A stretch of 64,000 nucleotides of DNA from Capsulimonas corticalis. GTDB taxonomy: Bacteria; Armatimonadota; Armatimonadia; Armatimonadales; Capsulimonadaceae. The position numbers were made by a program, and so were the translations under genes. The DNA lies in assembly GCF_003574315.2 (NCBI RefSeq), contig NZ_AP025739.1:7440001-7504000 (forward strand), written 5' to 3'. Positions 58,707-64,000 of the stretch are shown in pieces (the stretch's first letter is position 1; each line of letters starts with the position of its first letter). The notes beneath the pieces are model-generated. The model saw only the letters and a list, made by a program, of their open reading frames with translations, did no database searches and was not told the DNA's origin.

Positions 58707-61700
58707 GCGGCGAGCTCCTGCTCCGGCTGCTTCAATACGGATTCAATCACCGCGCACAGGCGCTCGAACTCCTCGGAGGCCAGCGCGAAATCGGCGTCGG
58801 CGTTGGCGAGATCGCCGGCTTTGCCGGCCTGCTCCAAACGCATGGAGACATCGGCCAGCGCATCCGCTCCCAGCGTCCGGCAGCTGCCTTTCAGGGTGTG
58901 CGCCTCAAACGAGACGCGCCCGCCGTCCCGGTCCGCGACGGCTGCTTCCAGCCGCCCCAGGATCTCCGGCGTTGCGTCCAGGAACATCTCCAGAACCTCG
59001 CGGACCAGATCGGAATCCTCGCCGCAGCTTTCGAAGAGATGGTCCATGCGTAAGATAGAATTCTCGTCATTGTTCATTGTCGATGCATTCATCGTCTTTT
59101 CGTTCCTCATCGAGTTACTTCCCCAGCGCGCCAAGGCCGCATAGAGCTCGTCCGGTTTGACCGGCTTTCCAATATAGTCGTCCATTCCGCTCGCCAGGCA
59201 GTGTTCGCGATCGCCCTGCATCGTATGCGCGGTCATGGCGACCACGGCCAAACGATCGCCCGTGATCTGCTCCTGGCGGCGCAGACGCCCGACCGCCTCC
59301 AGCCCGTCCATCCCCGGCATCTGGACATCCATCAGAACCACATCGTATCGCTTCCGCGAAATGGCGCGAAGCGCCTCGGCGCCGTCGCCCACGGCGTCCG
59401 CCGCGCAGCCCCACTTTTCCAGCAGACGCAGCGCGAGCTTGCGATTCACGGCGTTGTCCTCCGCGAGCAGAACCCGCAGGTTCAAGCGGCCCATCGCCGC
59501 CGGCGCAATCACCGCCCGCTCCCGCACCTGATCCAAACGGATCAGGCTGAGACGGATCCAGAACGTGCTGCCGGAGCCGGAGACGCTTTCCAGGCCGATC
59601 TGTCCGCCCATCAGCTCCGTCAGCTGCCGGCAGATCGTCAGGCCCAGTCCCGTGCCGCCGTATTTGCGGGTGACGCTTCCATCGGCCTGCGTAAAGCTTT
59701 CGAACACGGCGGCCTGGCGCTCGGGGGGGATGCCGATGCCGGTATCCCGCACGGAGATTTGCAGATCCGTATGCGATTCCGTGACTTGCAGAGGAACCAC
59801 CGCGATGGAGACTTCGCCGCGCTCGGTAAATTTGACGGCGTTGCTCACCAGGTTTGTTACGATCTGCCGGATCCGGCCGCCGTCGCCGCGCAGGAAGCTT
59901 GGGAACTCCGGCGGCATGGCGTATGTGATCTTCAGCCCCTTCCCCTGCGCGTGCGGCGTCATCAGATCGACGACTTCCTCCAGCACGGAGCGCAGATCGA
60001 AGTCCGCCGATTCGATCGTCATCTTTCCGGCTTCGATCTTGCTGAAGTCGAGAATATCGTTGATGATCGTCAGCAGCGCATTGCCGCTATTCTGGATCGT
60101 CCGCGCGTAATCCATCTGCTCTTCACTGAGCGGAGTGTCCAGCAGCAGCCCGGTCATGCCGATGACGCCGTTCATGGGCGTGCGGATCTCATGGCTCATG
60201 TTGGCCAGAAATTCGGACTTGGCCTGCGTGGACGCCAGCGCCTGATTGCGCGCCTGCGTCAGCTCATCGGTCTGGGCGCGCAGCAGGTCCGCCGTCGCCT
60301 CCAGCTCCTCCAACGCCTGTGTCTGTCCCGCCAGCAGCTCGCGCTTTTCTTCGTAATCCGAGACCCGGGAAATGGCTGCGCCCATCAATCCCGCCATCAA
60401 TTGCAGCGTCTGCAAGTCTCGCGTATTGAAGGCGCGCGGATCGGCCGACGACGCCTTCAATACGCCGATCGTCTGCCGGTCGCGGTGCAGCGGCACGACA
60501 ATCATGGATCGGATGTTCAGTTTTCGGCAGGCGTCGGCGTTGACCCTAGGATCGACCAGGGCGTCGTCGCACCAGAGCGCCTGATCTTCGCGGACGCATC
60601 GTCCCGAGAGGCTCTCGCCTATCTTCAGTCGAAGGCCGACATTGCTCGAAACTGAGCCGCACGCCGCCCGGTAGAACAGTTCATCTCCCTCGGCGAGCTC
60701 CACGACGGCGCCATGCGCCCTGGTCAACTCCATGGTGCGCGCGACGATGAGATTGAGCGTTCCGTCAAGTTCAAAGTCCGCCGTCGCGATCTCATACTGC
60801 GTTTCGATGATCGACGCCGAGCGCTCCGCGTCGTCGTTCAGGGCCGCCTCGACCCGCCGTCGCTCCGCGATCTCTTCATGCAGCTCCTGATTGATCGCCG
60901 CCAGCTCCACGGTGCGGTCATTCACCCGCAGCTCCAGCTCATCGTGCGTGCGGCGCAGGGTCTCTTCCGCCTGCTTGTAGTCGTCGATATCGGTGCAGGT
61001 CCCAACCCAGTACAGCACTTCCTTGTCCGGGCCGAGGAATGGGTAGGCCCGTCCGAGATGCCATCGGTACTGGTTGTCCGCCCCGCGCCGCAAGCGGTAT
61101 TCGACTTCATAGTCGCCGCCGGTTTCAACCGCCCGCGACCAGCGCCTGGCGCAGTTTTCGAAATCGTTGGGGTGGATCACGTCTTTCCAGCCCCAGTCTT
61201 TCGTCTGCACGAACGTCATCCCGGTGTAGTCATACCACCGCTGATTGTAATAGTCCAGGTTGCCGTCTGGACGAGAGGTCCAGACGATCTGCGGCATCAT
61301 ATCGGCTAAAAATCGGTACTGCGCTTCGCGCGCCTGGAGCTCGTGATAAAGGTTCTGAAGATCGCGTGTGCGTTCATCGACCCGGGTCTCCAGCTCAAGG
61401 TTCTTATACTCAAGGACGACATTGTAGTCCTGAATCTGCTGCGCCTGGGAAGTGATCTTGTCCTCGGCTTGGCGGCGGTCGGTGATATCCCGAACCGTCG
61501 TCACACGCGCGCGGCGCCCCCGGTAGCTCAACGTTCGCCCGCGGATCTCCGCGGCGAACGTCGTTCCGTCGCGCCGCGCCATCCGGATCTCGTATGGCGT
61601 CTCCATCCCGGCGGCGGCGTTCGCGAGCGCCAGCTCGCGGTCTTCCGGAATGACGAGCATCAACCCCGGCTGACCGATCGCCTCATGTCGCTCGTAGCCC

Positions 61701-61915
61701 AGAATATCGACGAAGTGGCGGTTGACATCGACAATCCGGCCTTGCTCGCTGATGACGATCGCTTCGTACGACGCGTTTGAGAAGGTGCGGAATCGCGCCA
61801 GCGCCGCCAGCGCGGGCCGCGCTTTAGCGCCAAGCAGAGATCGGCCGTGGTTCTGCGACCGCCGTATGCGCTTCAAATTCCGTCCATATATCTCTTGCTG
61901 GTTCATAGCGTCCAA
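58703..61915 (-). CDS. Hybrid sensor histidine kinase PAS-PAS-GAF-HK-REC-HPt
   Basis: A 1070-residue soluble hybrid kinase. PAS1 at about 42-150 and PAS2 with PAC at 195-315, coiled linkers, GAF at 375-515, DHp with phospho-His H575 ([13 protein letters not shown]), HATPase 655-795 (N box [25 protein letters not shown]), receiver 812-930 with D863, and HPt with H1006 ([12 protein letters not shown]). The GAF part is close in sequence to that of the sensor at 22709-23860. No membrane helices. It is followed by the receiver-PilB fusion with ATGA overlap, the likely output of the HPt. Confidence 0.93.
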   Translation of the reverse strand: MDAMNQQEIYGRNLKRIRRSQNHGRSLLGAKARPALAALARFRTFSNASYEAIVISEQGRIVDVNRHFVDILGYERHEAIGQPGLMLVIPEDRELALANAAAGMETPYEIRMARRDGTTFAAEIRGRTLSYRGRRARVTTVRDITDRRQAEDKITSQAQQIQDYNVVLEYKNLELETRVDERTRDLQNLYHELQAREAQYRFLADMMPQIVWTSRPDGNLDYYNQRWYDYTGMTFVQTKDWGWKDVIHPNDFENCARRWSRAVETGGDYEVEYRLRRGADNQYRWHLGRAYPFLGPDKEVLYWVGTCTDIDDYKQAEETLRRTHDELELRVNDRTVELAAINQELHEEIAERRRVEAALNDDAERSASIIETQYEIATADFELDGTLNLIVARTMELTRAHGAVVELAEGDELFYRAACGSVSSNVGLRLKIGESLSGRCVREDQALWCDDALVDPRVNADACRKLNIRSMIVVPLHRDRQTIGVLKASSADPRAFNTRDLQTLQLMAGLMGAAISRVSDYEEKRELLAGQTQALEELEATADLLRAQTDELTQARNQALASTQAKSEFLANMSHEIRTPMNGVIGMTGLLLDTPLSEEQMDYARTIQNSGNALLTIINDILDFSKIEAGKMTIESADFDLRSVLEEVVDLMTPHAQGKGLKITYAMPPEFPSFLRGDGGRIRQIVTNLVSNAVKFTERGEVSIAVVPLQVTESHTDLQISVRDTGIGIPPERQAAVFESFTQADGSVTRKYGGTGLGLTICRQLTELMGGQIGLESVSGSGSTFWIRLSLIRLDQVRERAVIAPAAMGRLNLRVLLAEDNAVNRKLALRLLEKWGCAADAVGDGAEALRAISRKRYDVVLMDVQMPGMDGLEAVGRLRRQEQITGDRLAVVAMTAHTMQGDREHCLASGMDDYIGKPVKPDELYAALARWGSNSMRNEKTMNASTMNNDENSILRMDHLFESCGEDSDLVREVLEMFLDATPEILGRLEAAVADRDGGRVSFEAHTLKGSCRTLGADALADVSMRLEQAGKAGDLANADADFALASEEFERLCAVIESVLKQPEQELAA

Positions 61916-62046
61916 AACTGACGACGACGAGCGCGATCCCGGCGCCGTTATCTTTACCTGGTTAGATTGTCGGTTTTTTCGCCGAGAAACTCCAGTCGGA
62001 TTCCGGCCGCCTCCTTCCGCGCCGCGTGACCGGGCAGGGCGTTTTT

Positions 62047-62075
62047 TTGGATTAGGGGCGCTCTTCAGGTATACT
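62047..62075 (+). promoter_or_regulatory. Promoter of aspS
   Basis: TTGGAT (62047-62052), 17-bp spacer, TATACT (62070-62075), about 45 bases upstream of the GTG start. A GGAGGAGGA site (62106-62114) precedes the start. Confidence 0.65.
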
Positions 62076-62119
62076 AGAGCGATATTTGCACGACCAATGG
62101 CGGGCGGAGGAGGATCGGA

Positions 62120-63922
62120 GTGGCGTTTTCAAAACGGACAGTGTCATGCGGGGAAGTGTCGGAAGAACAGGTGGGCCAAGTCGTCACCGTGAACGGCTGG
62201 GTGAACCGCAATCGTGATCAGGGCGGGATCGCGTTCCTGGACGTTCGTGACCGGACGGGGATCGTACAGGTGACCGTGGACGGCAGCCAGGCGGCCGACG
62301 CGCTGGCCGTGGCGGAGAAGCTGCGGTCGGAGTTCTGCGTCAGCATCACCGGCCCGGTGCGCCGCCGTCCCGAAGGTACGGAGAACGCGAACCTGAAGAC
62401 CGGAACGGTGGAAGTCGTCGCGCAAACGATCGAGCTCCTGAACCCGGCGAAGACGCCGCCGTTCCCGATCTCCGAGGACAAAGAAGGCAAGGAAGTCGAC
62501 GAGATGGTGCGCCTGAAGTACCGTTATCTCGACCTGCGCCGGCCGAAGATGTACGAGAAGATGCGTCTGCGGCACGACGTCATCCGGACGATCCGCGAGT
62601 TTATGTACGGCCGCGACTTCATCGAAGTCGAGACGCCGATCATGACCAAGTCGTCGCCGGAAGGCGCGCGCGACTACCTGGTCCCCTATCGCCTGGAGCC
62701 GGGCCTATTCTACGCCCTTCCCCAGGCGCCGCAGCAGTTCAAGCAGCTGCTGATGGTGGCCGGGTTCGAGCGTTACTTCCAGATCGCCAAGTGCTTCCGA
62801 GACGAAGCCCAGCGCGCGGACCGGCAGCCGGAGTTCACGCAGCTCGACCTGGAGATGTCCTATGTGACCCAAGATGATATCTTGGAGCTGATCGAGTCGC
62901 TGATGATCCATGTCGTCGAGACCAATTCGACCAAGACGATCACCAAACCATTCGTACGCCTGACGTACGATGAGGCAATCGCACGCTATGGCTCGGACAA
63001 GCCCGACCTGCGCTACGGCTTGGAGCTGCAAGACTGCGCCGAAGTCTTGAAAGACACCGAGTTCGTCGTCTTCCGCGGCGCTCTGGACAGCGGCGGTCAG
63101 GTCAAACTGATCCGTTACCCTGGAGGCGCGTCGCTTTCGCGCAAAGAGATCGACGATCTTACCCAGATTGCCAAGGACTTCGGCGCCAAGGGCCTCGCGT
63201 ATCTTCTGGTGACGGAAGAAGGCGTGAAGTCGCCCATCGCGAAGTTCCTGAAGCCCGAGGAAATCGACGGACTGCTCAAGCTCGCCGAAGCGGAGCCGGG
63301 CGACATGGTCGCCTTCTCCGCCGACAAGCCCGCCGTCGTCGCGAAGGTGCTGGACCGCCTGCGCCGCGAGATCGCCGCGCGCAAGGGCCTCGCGGACAAG
63401 AACACGCTCGCCTTCGGCTGGGTCACGGACTTCCCGGTCTTTGAATGGGACGAGGACGACAAGAAGTGGACCTTCGCACACAACCCGTTCGCGATGCCGC
63501 ACGAAGAGCATCTGGACCTGCTGGAGAGCGACCCGGCCATCTGCCGCGCCTACTGCTACGATCTGGTCTGCAACGGCCAGGAATCGGCCTCCGGTTCGAT
63601 CCGTATCCACAAGCGCGACATCCAGGAGCGCATCTTCAAGATGCTGGGCAACACCGACGAGCAGATCACCGCGAAGTTCGGACACATGCTGGACGCCTTC
63701 GACTTTGGCGCCCCGCCCCACGGCGGCATCGCGCCGGGCCTTGACCGCCTGATCACGCTCTTAACGGACGACGACAGCATCCGCGAAGTCATCGCCTTCC
63801 CGAAAGCCGGCGGCGGCTACGACCCGATGATGGACGCTCCGTCCGAAGTCGAGGAAAAAGCGCTGCGTGAGCTGGGACTGACGATCAAGCGGCCGCCGAA
63901 GAAGGACGATAAGGCGGAGTAG
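62120..63922 (+). CDS. aspS: Aspartyl-tRNA synthetase, bacterial type
   Basis: A 600-residue class II synthetase. N-terminal anticodon-binding OB fold (VVTVNGWVNRNRDQGGIAFLDVRDRTG), class II motif 1 (FIEVETPIMTKSSPEGARDYLVP), the flipping/amino-acid motif LPQAPQQFKQLLM, motif 2 FRDEAQRADRQPEFTQLDLEMS, the bacterial GAD insertion (about 290-420) and motif 3 GIAPGLDRL. The GTG start has GGAGGAGGA upstream. Gln34 replaces the Leu or His that distinguishes discriminating from non-discriminating enzymes. Length and domain order are standard. Confidence 0.96.
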   Translation: MAFSKRTVSCGEVSEEQVGQVVTVNGWVNRNRDQGGIAFLDVRDRTGIVQVTVDGSQAADALAVAEKLRSEFCVSITGPVRRRPEGTENANLKTGTVEVVAQTIELLNPAKTPPFPISEDKEGKEVDEMVRLKYRYLDLRRPKMYEKMRLRHDVIRTIREFMYGRDFIEVETPIMTKSSPEGARDYLVPYRLEPGLFYALPQAPQQFKQLLMVAGFERYFQIAKCFRDEAQRADRQPEFTQLDLEMSYVTQDDILELIESLMIHVVETNSTKTITKPFVRLTYDEAIARYGSDKPDLRYGLELQDCAEVLKDTEFVVFRGALDSGGQVKLIRYPGGASLSRKEIDDLTQIAKDFGAKGLAYLLVTEEGVKSPIAKFLKPEEIDGLLKLAEAEPGDMVAFSADKPAVVAKVLDRLRREIAARKGLADKNTLAFGWVTDFPVFEWDEDDKKWTFAHNPFAMPHEEHLDLLESDPAICRAYCYDLVCNGQESASGSIRIHKRDIQERIFKMLGNTDEQITAKFGHMLDAFDFGAPPHGGIAPGLDRLITLLTDDDSIREVIAFPKAGGGYDPMMDAPSEVEEKALRELGLTIKRPPKKDDKAE

Positions 63923-63938
63923 AGACTTCGCGAAGTCT
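63923..63938 (+). terminator. Short hairpin after aspS
   Basis: AGACTTCG and CGAAGTCT form an 8-bp perfect palindrome right after the aspS stop codon, followed by TTGTATC. A weak intrinsic terminator. Confidence 0.45.
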
Positions 63939-63977
63939 TTGTATCAACCTGTTTGAAGTCTTTGTATCAACCTGTTT
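63932..63977. repeat. Two tandem 23-bp repeats at the window edge
   Basis: A 23-bp unit beginning GAAGTCTTTGTATCAACCTG occurs exactly twice, at 63932 and 63955. The first copy includes half of the hairpin after aspS. The array may continue beyond the window, but the sequence after 63977 does not start a third copy. Confidence 0.8.
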
Positions 63978-64000
63978 ATTGACCAACGCTCAAAGGCCGG

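Noticed and set aside
57303-59144. 613-codon plus-strand frame opposite the receiver-PilB fusion
   Set aside because: The opposite strand has all ATPase and receiver motifs; this frame shows none.

Overview
The window is about 60% GC, densely coded on both strands, and free of insertion sequences, prophage, CRISPR arrays and rRNA. The best taxonomic clue is the gene at 50664-51416. It encodes a DUF1559/prepilin-type protein whose N-terminus ([20 protein letters not shown], then [13 protein letters not shown]) and C-terminal H-x9-DG-like motif are typical of Armatimonadota such as Capsulimonas; similar proteins also occur in Planctomycetes and Lentisphaerae. Its partner is a divergent LacI-family regulator, and sensor proteins are abundant nearby. 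I infer an armatimonadotal chromosome, but this is not proven by any marker gene comparison.

Layout. 1-3180: the 5' part of an ECF sigma factor, divergent from an operon of a Tat-exported metallophosphoesterase, a DUF2231-like membrane protein, two monohaem cytochromes c and an NTF2-like secreted protein. 3196-6691: O-methyltransferase, PNPOx-like protein, type I pantothenate kinase, VOC protein, hotdog thioesterase and a small hypothetical. 6781-7904: a two-gene chromate transporter. 8053-13056: a phytanoyl-CoA-dioxygenase-like gene and a secreted GH38-type glycosidase in one operon, divergent from an AraC regulator. 13214-19074: dps, then a tandemly duplicated [AraC regulator - zinc-less MDR oxidoreductase] module and a third MDR oxidoreductase. 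19263-21367: HAD phosphatase divergent from an EVE-MarR-SRPBCC operon with a near-ideal promoter inside a 39-bp palindrome. 21418-25623: ArsR-PhoU operon and two convergent sensor ATPases (GAF or PAS plus RsbW-like HATPase).

25624-35379 is a looser, partly lower-GC region. It holds hypothetical proteins, a GNAT, a 2-oxoacid dehydrogenase pair (fused E1 plus E2), an S24/S26-like protein, a tRNA-Asp gene and a Gfo/Idh/MocA oxidoreductase. 35397-43613 is mostly minus-strand housekeeping and stress functions: ABC ATPase, TrhO, SixA-like phosphatase, RNB exoribonuclease, a frameshifted DinB-like gene, DUF2283 and a PPP phosphatase. 43671-48171 has a large acidic protein of unknown function, rimO and a ferredoxin-NADP reductase. 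48298-53543 has a lipoprotein, the LacI/prepilin pair and three accessory hypotheticals. 53686-56199 encodes a three-part HdeD/cysteine-hydrolase-like/MFS fusion. 56484-61915 is an operon of a giant hybrid histidine kinase and a receiver-domain-PilB/GspE ATPase fusion. 62120-63922 is aspS.

The most unusual material is: the receiver-PilB fusion coupled to its hybrid kinase; the HdeD-hydrolase-MFS fusion; the duplicated AraC-MDR module, which preserved two non-coding elements; the LacI-operator-prepilin unit; and the 633-residue acidic protein with three winged-helix-like segments. Several genes look leaderless or start with GTG or TTG, so start sites were chosen from Shine-Dalgarno and promoter positions rather than from the longest frame.
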